Below are positions 7,861-16,000 of a stretch of 60,813 nt of DNA, piece by piece. The DNA comes from an uncultured Candidatus Saccharibacteria bacterium (GTDB lineage: Bacteria; Patescibacteriota; Saccharimonadia; Saccharimonadales; Saccharimonadaceae), in the NCBI GenBank assembly GCA_938042065.1, contig CALISG010000016.1:1-60813 (forward strand), given 5' to 3'. The notes beneath the pieces are model-generated. The model saw nothing but the letters and a program-made list of their open reading frames with translations, was not told the origin of the DNA and did no database searches. The stretch's first letter is position 1, and the number at the start of each line of letters is the position of its first letter. The translations under genes were made by a program, and so were the position numbers.

Positions 7861-9186
7861 TTATAAATAACGCGTACTACCAAACGGAATCTTGGTGCGA
7901 ACCGCCTCGGTATTAAGCGTACTAGCAGCGTGAATAGTCCGAGCGCCGTACCGCTGATTAATCTCGTCAATCGCCCAAGTGGTTTGCCGCTCGCGCGCTA
8001 ATTCGTCGCCAAACAAACTCAGTTGATCGCTGGTGCTGTTATACAGATTATAACAATGCACACCTATCTCGCGTATATCACCAGCCGGCGCCTGGCAGAA
8101 TAGCTCTTCGGCAACATGCCACAACGCAGCATCGCTAAACATTGGCAGCGGCGCTAAATATTTACGCTGCCAGTAATTGCCCGCGCGTCCCCAGCGTCCA
8201 TTATTCAACGATAGTTTTGAGTTGCTAGCCACACCCGCCATTCGCACATAAATACCGACACCGCGCGCCGACTTGCGCTGCGAACGCAACTTTTGTCCAA
8301 CCGCCTCGACTAAATTATGTAATCGAGCGGCTATTTGCTGCCGCGGCATGCTGCGCTCCTCTAGCACGTATTGGCGGCCGCATGTTTTAACGTAGCTTAT
8401 CAAATCATCGACTTCCCAGCCATGCAGACGTTGATACCATTTTTCACCATTAATACTATGAAAAGCAGTATGAAGCGCCTCTGGCGACGATTCATACATT
8501 TGCAGTGGCGTAAAAATACCCACTGCGTTCAGCCGCTGCTCGTTGTGCCGCGCAATTCCCGTTAGATCGCGTAAAGTTAAGTTGGATAACACCGCTTGTA
8601 CATTTTGCGCCGTCACGACATCAAGCCCGTCAGGTTTGTGCAAGCTAGCCGCCATCTTGGCCCAGAAACGATTAGTGCTGATACCGATATTACAACGCAT
8701 GTACGAACCTACTTCGGTACGCAATCGCTGCTTTATCTCTTTGCCGATGGCTTCTAAACCGCGCGACCGCATCGCCTCGGGTGCTGCAGCAAAATCAATT
8801 ATGCCTTCATCAATGCTCTTCATCACCACCGCTGGACTGTAACTATTCATAATTCGCAGCAGCTGCCGATATACCCAGCGATATTTCGGCGGATCGCTGT
8901 CGAGCGCTACTAGCTCGGGACACAACCGTTTAGCTTGGCGATATTTCATACCAGCCTTAACACCGTAAGCCTTCGCTTCATAGCTCACAGTGATAACCGA
9001 AGTGCTCTCGACCAAACGATTAACTACCGCCACTGGCCGCCCGCGCAACAGCGGCCGCGACTGCTGTTCAATGGTCGCAAAGCAGCTATTGAGATCTATA
9101 TGCATAATCAGCGGTAATGTTTGTTTATGCTCCAAATTTAAGCCATCTGCGGAAAACTGCTTTTGTTGGTCAGCTGGTTCAACCAT
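7861..9186 (-). CDS. dinB: Y-family DNA polymerase (DinB/Pol IV type)
   Basis: A translesion polymerase of 441 residues. The palm motifs are visible: 'MHIDLNSCFATIEQQ' with the first metal-binding Asp, 'VSYEAKAYGVKAGM', and 'SIDEGIIDF' corresponding to the usual SIDEAFLD catalytic signature. The little-finger region follows with 'KSARGVGIYVRM'. Near the C-terminus 'DQLSLFGDE' matches the QLSLF-type clamp-binding motif, so it probably docks to the replication sliding clamp. It overlaps the preceding small gene by 8 bp and is presumably translated from the same mRNA. No LexA-like operator is obvious in front of the pair. An ImuB-like role cannot be excluded, but catalytic residues are present. 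Confidence 0.92.
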   Translation of the reverse strand: MVEPADQQKQFSADGLNLEHKQTLPLIMHIDLNSCFATIEQQSRPLLRGRPVAVVNRLVESTSVITVSYEAKAYGVKAGMKYRQAKRLCPELVALDSDPPKYRWVYRQLLRIMNSYSPAVVMKSIDEGIIDFAAAPEAMRSRGLEAIGKEIKQRLRTEVGSYMRCNIGISTNRFWAKMAASLHKPDGLDVVTAQNVQAVLSNLTLRDLTGIARHNEQRLNAVGIFTPLQMYESSPEALHTAFHSINGEKWYQRLHGWEVDDLISYVKTCGRQYVLEERSMPRQQIAARLHNLVEAVGQKLRSQRKSARGVGIYVRMAGVASNSKLSLNNGRWGRAGNYWQRKYLAPLPMFSDAALWHVAEELFCQAPAGDIREIGVHCYNLYNSTSDQLSLFGDELARERQTTWAIDEINQRYGARTIHAASTLNTEAVRTKIPFGSTRYL

Positions 9187-9442
9187 GCTCCGCCTCGCGC
9201 GTCAATCGCCAAGTCAACCGCTCGCTATCAAATTCCAGCCGATAATCAGCTTGCCCGTCCGTCACATCAAAAATATGCATCGTTCGCCGCCCTTTAGCTA
9301 CTGGATGCCGCAAACCTAGCTCACTCACTTCAATCTCACGCCCATTCGGACGCCTAAACCGCCGCGGCACGCACAATTCTAAACCGCTGCCAAACGTCGC
9401 AATAACCTCTACTCGTTCATTTAATTCTAGCTCATCGTTCAC
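9179..9442 (-). CDS. Small conserved protein coupled to dinB (DUF6504-like)
   Basis: An 87-residue protein starting at GTG 9442 and overlapping dinB by 8 bp. The C-terminal part, 'HIFDVTDGQADYRLEFD' followed by 'LTWRLTR', resembles small proteins that accompany Y-family polymerases in actinobacteria and related groups (DUF6504-type); the family assignment is from memory. The first half forms beta strands around 'PRRFRRPNGREIEV'. The partnership suggests an accessory role in translesion synthesis, but no activity is known. A TATAAT box 6 nt before the GTG implies a leaderless bicistronic mRNA. Confidence 0.75.
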   Translation of the reverse strand: MNDELELNERVEVIATFGSGLELCVPRRFRRPNGREIEVSELGLRHPVAKGRRTMHIFDVTDGQADYRLEFDSERLTWRLTREAEHG

Positions 9443-9448
9443 GGCAAA

Positions 9449-9454
9449 ATTATA
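9449..9454 (-). promoter_or_regulatory. -10 box of the dinB operon (leaderless configuration)
   Basis: TATAAT on the minus strand ends 6 nt before the GTG start at 9442; no Shine-Dalgarno is present between them. Confidence 0.6.
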
Positions 9455-9621
9455 GCACAGAATAGCAAACCGCCCTTGACACAGAAGGGCAGCTCACTAG
9501 AGAAGTACGGGAAATATTTCTCAAAGCATATTGTCCGCCAGCTTCATTAAATTATCCTTAAAAAGCCTAGCTTGCCACCGATTACTGTTATCTGCTATAA
9601 TCTACAGTGCTTTACTCTTGC

Positions 9622-9698
9622 GGCACTGTAGCTCAGTTGGTTAGAGCGTAGGACTCATAAGCCTAAGGTCACTGGTTCGATCCCAGTCAGTGCTACCA
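9622..9698 (+). tRNA. tRNA with CAT anticodon (elongator Met or Ile2)
   Basis: A complete cloverleaf with encoded CCA: acceptor arms GGCACTG and CAGTGCT (G1-U72 wobble), D arm GCTC/GAGC, anticodon loop CTCATAA giving CAU, and T arm ACTGG-TTCGATC-CCAGT. The anticodon stem TAGGA/GCCTA has an A31-G39 mismatch next to the loop. It lacks the 1-72 mismatch of an initiator. Whether it is tRNA-Met or the TilS substrate tRNA-Ile2 cannot be decided by eye. A terminator follows immediately. Confidence 0.92.
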
Positions 9699-9705
9699 AA
9701 GAAAG

Positions 9706-9735
9706 CTCCCCACCTTTGCTGCGGGGATTTTTCTT
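9706..9735 (+). terminator. Rho-independent terminator after the CAT tRNA
   Basis: Stem tcccc / gggga around a ten-base loop, followed by a run of T, 8 bp after the tRNA 3' end. Confidence 0.75.
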
Positions 9736-9751
9736 TGCGCTTAAACCGCCG

Positions 9752-9886
9752 CTAAAACGCAAAATCTTCAACTTCCAGCAGATCATTACGGCGATTAATA
9801 AATTCTCGCAGTTCTACCGTTGTACGCGGCCGATTCCAGGTGGCATTCTCGTTGTGTAATGAGTTATTTGATTCGGTGACTTCCAT
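9752..9886 (-). CDS. Small hypothetical protein of 44 residues
   Basis: A short minus-strand frame begins at ATG 9886, preceded by AAGGAAAAAT as a Shine-Dalgarno, and ends at TAG 9752-9754. The peptide is polar, with a basic and acidic centre ('RPRTTVELREFINRRNDLL') predicted to form one helix, and it ends in an acidic patch and 'FAF'. A consensus-like promoter (TTGCTT, 17 bp, TATACT) lies about 45 bp upstream and a 7-bp inverted repeat covers the predicted transcription start. The combination of good promoter, ribosome site and isolated position supports a real small gene. Function unknown; a small regulatory or antitoxin-like protein is possible but not shown. Confidence 0.6.
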   Translation of the reverse strand: MEVTESNNSLHNENATWNRPRTTVELREFINRRNDLLEVEDFAF

Positions 9887-9904
9887 TTTTATTTTTCCTT
9901 TTTG

Positions 9905-9923
9905 TATAAGTTAATTACTTATA
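9905..9923. promoter_or_regulatory. Inverted repeat at the start of the small-gene transcript
   Basis: TATAAGT and ACTTATA separated by five bases form a 7-bp inverted repeat just downstream of the -10 box of the 44-residue gene. Position fits a repressor operator; the binding protein is unknown. Confidence 0.45.
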
Positions 9924-9928
9924 TTTTT

Positions 9929-9957
9929 AGTATAACACAAACTTGCTAAAAAAGCAA
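9929..9957 (-). promoter_or_regulatory. Promoter of the 44-residue gene
   Basis: On the minus strand TTGCTT and TATACT are separated by 17 bp, close to the sigma-70 consensus. Confidence 0.65.
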
Positions 9958-9976
9958 TACCTTTTTACAAAATCTT

Positions 9977-10006
9977 TTGACTTCGCCAGACTGCTTATGG
10001 TATAAA
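9977..10006 (+). promoter_or_regulatory. Promoter of the membrane protein/ATP-cone/flavoprotein operon
   Basis: TTGACT and TATAAA separated by 18 bp; the first start codon of the three-gene operon follows 25 bp later. Confidence 0.65.
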
Positions 10007-10031
10007 TAAGGTAAGGATTATCAAGACAAAC

Positions 10032-10745
10032 ATGAATATTCTCATCGCTGTTAGCACCATCGCCCTGGCAGGACTTATCCACGCTAGTTTTCAGTTGAGC
10101 GTTAGTATGGCTACGTCCCTATCGGGGCACGCCTTAGGACGCAAACTGGCCGCTCGGCGCACGTTACGGCTGCTATTCAGCTTTGTAGCTGGCGCCTTTA
10201 CTATGACGCTTTTGTGCGTTAGTTTCGCTAGCTATGCTATCGGTGTATTCGCGCCGCACAGTGATCTGCTGTGGATTACCTTGACTGCCGGTCTGATGAT
10301 CGTTGGCTTGGCAGTTATCCTTTTTTACTATCGTAAAACCGAAGGTACCGAATTGTGGATTTCACGCAGTTTTGCCCGATTCTTGCGTAAACGCACCGCC
10401 AAAGCCAGCCTTGCCGCCGAAGCGTTTAGCCTAGGATTGACTAGCGTTGTTGCAGAACTACTATTTACTATCGTACCAATCATTACCGCAGCCTGCGCCA
10501 TTATCGCGCTGCCGCCGATTTGGCAAATCGTTGGCGCAGCAGGTTATACGCTAGCTGCTTCGCTCGGATTACTCATCGTTGCCCTATTGATTGGCAGCGG
10601 ACGCCAACTAAGCCGCATCCAGCGCTGGCGCGAACAAAACAAATACTTTTTACAATTCGCTGCTGGGCTGGGTTTGATTATCCTTGGTTTTTATATATAC
10701 GTTAATACTGTTTCCGACTTAATCATTCAGGTGAATGCTGTATGA
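10032..10745 (+). CDS. Six-TM membrane protein, CcdA/LysE-like topology
   Basis: A 237-residue protein made almost entirely of hydrophobic helices, with about six membrane segments in two halves separated by a basic cytoplasmic loop ('RSFARFLRKRTAKAS'). The arrangement is reminiscent of the LysE/CcdA/TauE group of small transporters, and the first segment carries 'GLIHASFQLS'. It has a single Cys in each half and lacks the Pro-Cys pairs of CcdA, so thiol transfer is not supported. It opens an operon whose next gene overlaps it by 4 bp (ATGA), and it has its own promoter. Transport or redox linkage to the flavoprotein two genes later is inference. Confidence 0.75.
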   Translation: MNILIAVSTIALAGLIHASFQLSVSMATSLSGHALGRKLAARRTLRLLFSFVAGAFTMTLLCVSFASYAIGVFAPHSDLLWITLTAGLMIVGLAVILFYYRKTEGTELWISRSFARFLRKRTAKASLAAEAFSLGLTSVVAELLFTIVPIITAACAIIALPPIWQIVGAAGYTLAASLGLLIVALLIGSGRQLSRIQRWREQNKYFLQFAAGLGLIILGFYIYVNTVSDLIIQVNAV

Positions 10746-11017
10746 AAGTTACCGTTTTCAAACGAGGCAAACGCCCGCCAGAAGATTTCGATGCCAAAAA
10801 GCTGCGCGCTAGCCTGTACGCCGCCTGCCTTAGCGCTAAAAGCCCCGAAGGGTTAGCCTGCAATTTAGCCGATCAAGCTGCTCGCGAGGTCGAAGCTTGG
10901 AGCGGCCAAAAATCAGATATCACCACCACCGATATTCGCGCGCAAGCTGGACGATTTCTAGAACATAATCATCCTGACGCAGCATATTTATATAAACACC
11001 ACAAAAAAATGATGTAG
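10742..11017 (+). CDS. Stand-alone ATP-cone domain protein
   Basis: The 91 residues form essentially one ATP-cone: 'VTVFKRGKRPPEDFDAKKL' at the start, a central helix with 'AAREVEAW', and the closing signature 'HPDAAYLYKHHKKM'. ATP-cones are nucleotide-sensing domains normally attached to ribonucleotide reductases or to the NrdR repressor, where they bind ATP or dATP. Here there is no attached zinc ribbon or reductase domain. It overlaps the membrane protein by 4 bp and precedes the flavoprotein by 9 bp, so the sensor is presumably made in fixed ratio with both. A role as a nucleotide-controlled partner is an inference. Confidence 0.85.
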   Translation: MKVTVFKRGKRPPEDFDAKKLRASLYAACLSAKSPEGLACNLADQAAREVEAWSGQKSDITTTDIRAQAGRFLEHNHPDAAYLYKHHKKMM

Positions 11018-11026
11018 GAGACATGA

Positions 11027-12403
11027 ATGGCGAAGAGACACAATAAATTTGATTACGATTTAGTAGTTATCGGTAGCGGAGCTGGCGGATCAGCCGCTGC
11101 CACTATCGCCGCTCGCAATGGCGCGCGCGTAGCGATTATCGAGGAAGATACCTTCGGCGGCGATTCGCCTAACTGGAGCGACGTACCAACCAACGCTTTA
11201 TTACACGTCGCACACCTCTATGATCAAGCACGCCACGGCGCCAAGTTCGGCTTACGCTCTAATACGCTTGGCTACAATTATCCGAGTATTCGCGCCTGGA
11301 AAGACCTCGCCGTCAAGCGAACTGGGGCTGCCGGTAATCGCAAATTCTACGAAAACCAAGGCATTACTACCTATACTGGACATGCCCACTTTCTGTCGCC
11401 CAATGAAATCTCTGTTCGACGCAAACACATCAGCGCCGAAAGATTCTTGGTCGCTACGGGTTCGCACTGGGTAGCTCCAGAAGTACCAGGATTAGACGAA
11501 ATCCCATTTTTGACAGCGCGCACCATCTTAGAGTCGATGCGTCCGCCGAAGAGCCTTTACATCATAGGTGCTGGCAGCGTTGGTGTCGAGATCGCACAGC
11601 TGATGGCTACTTTCGGTACTAGGGTTTATTTGACTGATATCGCTGCCCGCATTTTACCAAAAGAAGACGAAGAAGTTGGCGAGCTGCTAGAAGCCTACCT
11701 CAAGAAGCATAAAGGCATTACGTCATTGACGCAAACACGAACGGTCGCAGCAGTCAAAGACGGACTCGGCTACCGCGTATCATTTCTGCGTGGCGGTGTC
11801 GAAAAGTCGGTACGTGTCGAGGATATCTTGGTGGCGACTGGACGTCAGCCAAACCTTGATTTAGGACTAGAGAACGCCAGCGTCCAATACGACCCAACCG
11901 GCATCCATGTTAACGAATATTTACAGACAAGCGCTCGCCACATTTATGCAGCTGGGGATATTATCGGCAACTCTGAGCACACGCATACTGCACTGCTAGA
12001 ATCGCGGATTGCTGCTCATAACCTTTTTTCAAAGAATCAAATCGCGCCAGATTATACTGCTACGCCGCGGACAACTTTCACCTTTCCGGAGGTATCTTCT
12101 GTCGGCCTGACCGAAGACGATTGTATCAAACGCGACCTCAAAATCAACAAAGCTATGGCACCACTATCAATCATCGGCCGCTCCAATACCAGCGATTTCC
12201 GCGACGGTTTCGTCAAATTAGTATGCGATAAAAAGGGTGTCGTAGTAGGCGGCACTATTGTCGCACCGAATGCTAGCGATAGCATCCACGAAATCGCCCT
12301 AGCTGTGCGGCACGGCCTAACCGCCAAAGACTTGGCAGACACGCCGCACGTTTTCTTGAGCTGGAGTGAAGCTATTCGGGTTGCTGCTAGCAAATTAGCT
12401 TAA
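11027..12403 (+). CDS. FAD/NAD-binding oxidoreductase of the disulfide-reductase fold lacking its redox cysteines
   Basis: A 458-residue protein with the full architecture of dihydrolipoamide dehydrogenase/mercuric reductase: FAD Rossmann motif 'GSGAGGSAAA' from residue 16, NAD Rossmann motif 'GAGSVGVEIAQ', second FAD motif 'YAAGDI' and a dimerisation domain. The redox-active GGTCLNVGCIPSK block is replaced by 'GGDSPNWSDVPTN' (residues 44-56), so both cysteines are lost (Ser47, Asp52). In the C-terminal dimer motif Phe stands where the catalytic His should be ('FLSWSE' against HPTLSE). It therefore cannot work as a disulfide reductase and may be an NAD(P)H oxidase, quinone reductase or binding protein. 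Last gene of the operon; an Shine-Dalgarno aggaga precedes ATG 11027. Confidence 0.85.
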   Translation: MAKRHNKFDYDLVVIGSGAGGSAAATIAARNGARVAIIEEDTFGGDSPNWSDVPTNALLHVAHLYDQARHGAKFGLRSNTLGYNYPSIRAWKDLAVKRTGAAGNRKFYENQGITTYTGHAHFLSPNEISVRRKHISAERFLVATGSHWVAPEVPGLDEIPFLTARTILESMRPPKSLYIIGAGSVGVEIAQLMATFGTRVYLTDIAARILPKEDEEVGELLEAYLKKHKGITSLTQTRTVAAVKDGLGYRVSFLRGGVEKSVRVEDILVATGRQPNLDLGLENASVQYDPTGIHVNEYLQTSARHIYAAGDIIGNSEHTHTALLESRIAAHNLFSKNQIAPDYTATPRTTFTFPEVSSVGLTEDDCIKRDLKINKAMAPLSIIGRSNTSDFRDGFVKLVCDKKGVVVGGTIVAPNASDSIHEIALAVRHGLTAKDLADTPHVFLSWSEAIRVAASKLA

Positions 12404-12415
12404 ACCAGTCAGTTA

Positions 12416-12458
12416 ACCAAGAGAAAAGCTCAACTTCTAGTTGAGCTTTTCTCTTGGT
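12416..12458. terminator. Bidirectional terminator between the flavoprotein and tRNA-fMet
   Basis: Two perfectly complementary 20-base arms around the loop tct. Within the stem, AGCTCAACT/AGTTGAGCT is followed on both strands by a T-rich stretch, so it can stop convergent transcription from both sides. It overlaps the CCA end of the tRNA by a few bases. Confidence 0.8.
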
Positions 12459-12532
12459 AGCGGGGGCTGGATTTGAACCAGCGACCTCTTGGTTATGAGC
12501 CAAGCGAGCTGACCAGGCTGCTCCACCCCGCG
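12455..12532 (-). tRNA. Initiator tRNA-fMet (CAT)
   Basis: Acceptor arms CGCGGGG and CCCCGCT leave the first pair mismatched (C1 with U72), the hallmark of initiator tRNA. The anticodon arm is CTTGG-CTCATAA-CCAAG, and the T arm and CCA are encoded. Only two of the three classical G-C pairs of the initiator anticodon stem are kept (position 29-41 is U-A). Genomic neighbour is the terminator hairpin at its 3' end. Confidence 0.93.
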
Positions 12533-12561
12533 ATACGGGTACTATTATAGCAAATTACGTA

Positions 12562-13038
12562 TCACTTCTGCAAGCGCGAAGCAGCAGTTTTGCCAGTTAG
12601 AAAATCAATCCATTGCTGAAAATTAGACTTGTGCACGGCAGGCGTATTGTTGCGCGGAGCTGTTTTAACATAAGATGAGTTATCGTCCTGGCTGTCGAGA
12701 GATTTCACTGCAGCGCTATTCTCTGGCAGTATTAGCTGCTTCTCGCCAGGATCTGCCAGACCTAACTTGCTGCGCGCTTCTAGCTCTTTATATTCATCGC
12801 TCTTATAATAATTTTGTTCGTATTTCAGCGTCTCTACTTCTAGCTGCGCCAGCCGTAATTGTTGTTTTTTTTCGTCAAGCGCTCGTTGGGCGCTAAAGTT
12901 TGTCTGAATCGTCGACATTGTACCCATCACCCAGCTAACCGCAATGATAATCGCCAACAACAGCACCAATCCATTAAAGTTCGCGTAATTAAACCAGATA
13001 TAATGCAGTTGTTGGCGTAATCTTTCAATAAGCTTCAT
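12562..13038 (-). CDS. Septum formation protein, FtsB/DivIC-like
   Basis: A 158-residue bitopic protein: a short cytoplasmic N-terminus, one membrane helix (about 22-42) and an extracytoplasmic coiled coil ('DEKKQQLRLAQLEVETLKYE'), followed by 'YYKSDEYKELEARSKLGLADPGEKQLILP', of which the pieces 'EARSKLGLADPGE' and 'LILP' are diagnostic of the FtsB/DivIC family. These proteins link FtsQ/DivIB and FtsL in the divisome that activates septal wall synthesis. A disordered tail of about 60 residues, ending with a basic amphipathic stretch, extends beyond the family core. A -10 box lies 9 nt before the ATG. Confidence 0.82.
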   Translation of the reverse strand: MKLIERLRQQLHYIWFNYANFNGLVLLLAIIIAVSWVMGTMSTIQTNFSAQRALDEKKQQLRLAQLEVETLKYEQNYYKSDEYKELEARSKLGLADPGEKQLILPENSAAVKSLDSQDDNSSYVKTAPRNNTPAVHKSNFQQWIDFLTGKTAASRLQK

Positions 13039-13047
13039 CTGTCAACT

Positions 13048-13053
13048 ATTATA
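13048..13053 (-). promoter_or_regulatory. -10 box of the FtsB-like gene
   Basis: TATAAT on the minus strand, 9 nt from ATG 13038, with no Shine-Dalgarno in between. Confidence 0.5.
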
Positions 13054-13093
13054 AACCATGAGCGGTAATCGAGATAGCGAGATAAAACGACTC

Positions 13094-16000
13094 TTATTGG
13101 CGACGACGAATGATAGCGTATACACCGGCAGCGCCGCCTAGCACCAGTACGCCAGCGCCGATAATATAACCGTATAGGCTATCGCCAGTTTCAGATAAGC
13201 GTCCGCCGTTAGCAGTAGCCTTGCTATTCTTTGCTGGAGCTCCAGGTTGATTGCCACCATTAGCTGGCGTAGTATTATTCTCCGACCGCTCATAAATTAT
13301 AACCGGATCGTCGATAACGCCGTTAGCAGTTTTATCCATGTCGCCAAAGCCGCCATCGGTAATTGAGTATTCAACAATAGTGCGTTTGCCATCGGCTGAT
13401 GTTTTGAGTGTGACTTTCTCGGTAATATCGGTAGCATTAGCGCCATTAATACTGTACTTGATTACTTTTAGGCGATTAACTTTGTAGATACGCGATAATT
13501 CGAGAGTAATTTTGGTAGTATACCCAACCGCTGGCTGCGCGTGCCCGTCACAGTTGATTGTAAACTTGGCCGAGCCCTGCATCTGATAGCCAGTCGGAAT
13601 ATTTTTCGGCTGCCCTACCGCGGTAGCGTTTTTGATGTTGTAGCATTTATCGCCTGAGGTAGACAGCGTAATATTGGTATTGTTTGCTTGGCGAATTGTT
13701 TGCTTATTGACAAAGGTTTGGATAACAATCGCATCTAGGCGCGCCTGAAGGTTTGTCTTAACGGCTTGATCCTGTACTTTATCGACTAGTGTTCGCGCAT
13801 GCGCTATAGACTGAGCAGTTTTCTGGCTTTCAGCATCGGCAACAGCTGCCTGCGCGGCTGCCTGGACGTCAGCTTCTTTCTTCTGAGCGGCAGTAATTGC
13901 CGAATTGAGCTGTTGTATCGCGGAACTAATGTCAGCTGGCGTCGAGCTAGCAGCGGCTTCAACGTTCTTGGCATGCTGCAAAGCAGATTTGACTGCAGGA
14001 TCGTTTCGGATATACGCTGGCTGCGCTTCCGCCCGAGCAATCACGTCGCGCAAAGTAGTCTTGTCTGGCCGCAAAGCATCGAGAGCCGCTTGCAGCTCTG
14101 ACGCCGCCGATTGCAGGCGCATTACTGATGCTGAAGCATCGTTGTAGACTTGTTTAGCTTGCTTAATTTTAGCCTTTAGCGCATTGACAGTGTCAGCGCT
14201 CATACTGGTCGTATCGACAGCCTCAGCTTTAGTAATAAGTGTGCCAAGCGTTTGTTTAGCATTGCTGAGCTGCTGCGATACAGCGTCAAGACGCACCTGC
14301 AGAGCAGACTTAACCGACGCGTCTTGGATAGCATCAACGAGAGTTTGAGCCGCCGTTATCGACTGTGCCGTTTTAGCACCTTCTGCTGCCGCAACCGCAT
14401 TGGCAGCAGCTGTTTGAGCATCAGTTTCTTTCTTTTTGGCAGCATTAATTGCCGACTTCAAATTATTGACAGCTGTGTTAACTTCTGCCGGCGTTGGATT
14501 AGCCGCAGCATAAACATTCTTAGCATGTTGCAGAGCAGTTTTAACCGCTGAATCGTTCTTGATATAAACTGGCTCTTGGTCAGCATCCGCTATAGCTTTG
14601 GCTAGCGCTGTCTTATCGGTTTTGAGATTATCAAGAGCTGATTGCAATTTAGTTTTGGCTTCAGTGAGCTGCGCCACGGTCGACTCTTGGTCGTTGTTAA
14701 CTGCTTTAGCTGCAGCAATCGCGGTATTCAAAGCAGCAACAGTCTCGGCCGCTAGACCATCCGTTGGCGTGTTCTTCGCCTTGTCAATCAATTTCGATAA
14801 GGCTGTCCGCGCATCGGTAATTTCCTGTTTGACGGCGTTGAGCTCATCTTGCATCGCTGATTTCTTGGCTGGGTCCTGAACGTGCACTAAAAGTGCCTCT
14901 GCAGCGCGAATATCAGCTGGCGACTTACTATTTTTTGCCTTATCAACCGCTGTCCGTGCGGCCGCTTGAGCTGCCGTTTCTTTAGCTATTGCGGCGTCAA
15001 GTGCTTGCTTGAGGTCGTTTGTCGCTTGGCTAATTTCGGCAGGTGTCGGATTTGGTTTAGCAACAACGTTTTTCGCAGCTGACAGCGCACTGGCTACCGC
15101 CGTATCTGCTTTGATATAATCTGCAGAGTTATTCGCGCGATCAATTTGCGCTTGGAGCTGAGCTTTATCAGCTTTCGGCAGCGTTGCAGACACTGTTAGT
15201 TGACCGTTGAATTGGGCAGTAGCAGCGCCAACTGTAACATTCTTGGTCCAAGTTGCTGACAACTCATGAGCATTATTATCATAAATTGGCGAGACAATTT
15301 TGACACGACCAACCCCATCATTAGCCAAATCAGCGCTGTTGGTTATGGCAACAGCCGTACCCGATACATCTTTGAGCGGCGATGCAAACGGCGTTGTACT
15401 CGTACTCATACGGACACGCTGATTAGAAACGTCAAGCTTAGTTAATTTAGTTAAGCGGCCCGCAAACGACATATCGCTAATATTACTGCGGTCTGCCTGC
15501 AGCGACGTTAATTGCGTCATCGCGCCAATACTATTCAGATCGTTATCGGTTAACGAGGTTGACGATATTTGGAGAGTCGTTAGTTTAGTAAGTTGCTTTA
15601 GAACTTCGCTATGCACTAACTGCGGTGTACCATTATCAGCACCAGACAACTGCAATGTCGTTAAGGTGCCCGCACTCTTGGCAAAATCAGAAATATCAAA
15701 CGCTGTCGATTTACTATCGACACTTACTTGTGTCAAATGCGTCAGATTAGCTAGCGGCTTGGTCGAAGCAATCGGATTACCAGACGCTAAAAGTACACTT
15801 AAGTTAGCCAAATGCGCCAACGGTTCGATCGACGCGACTTTGTTATTTGTCATTGTCAACTTGGTTAATTTTGTTAACGATGACAAAGGCGCCAAATCAG
15901 CAACTTCGTTATTGTCAATCTTCAGCTCTTGCAAATTAGTTGCCTTCTCGAGACCTGTTAGATTTTTGACTTTGACACCGCCGTCTACGGTAAGTTGCGT

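Noticed and set aside
10032..10745. CcdA-type thiol transporter
   Set aside because: Topology is similar but the Pro-Cys motifs needed for electron transfer are absent.
11027..12403. Dihydrolipoamide dehydrogenase or mercuric reductase
   Set aside because: Fold matches, but the two redox cysteines and the catalytic His are missing, and no pyruvate dehydrogenase or mer genes are nearby.
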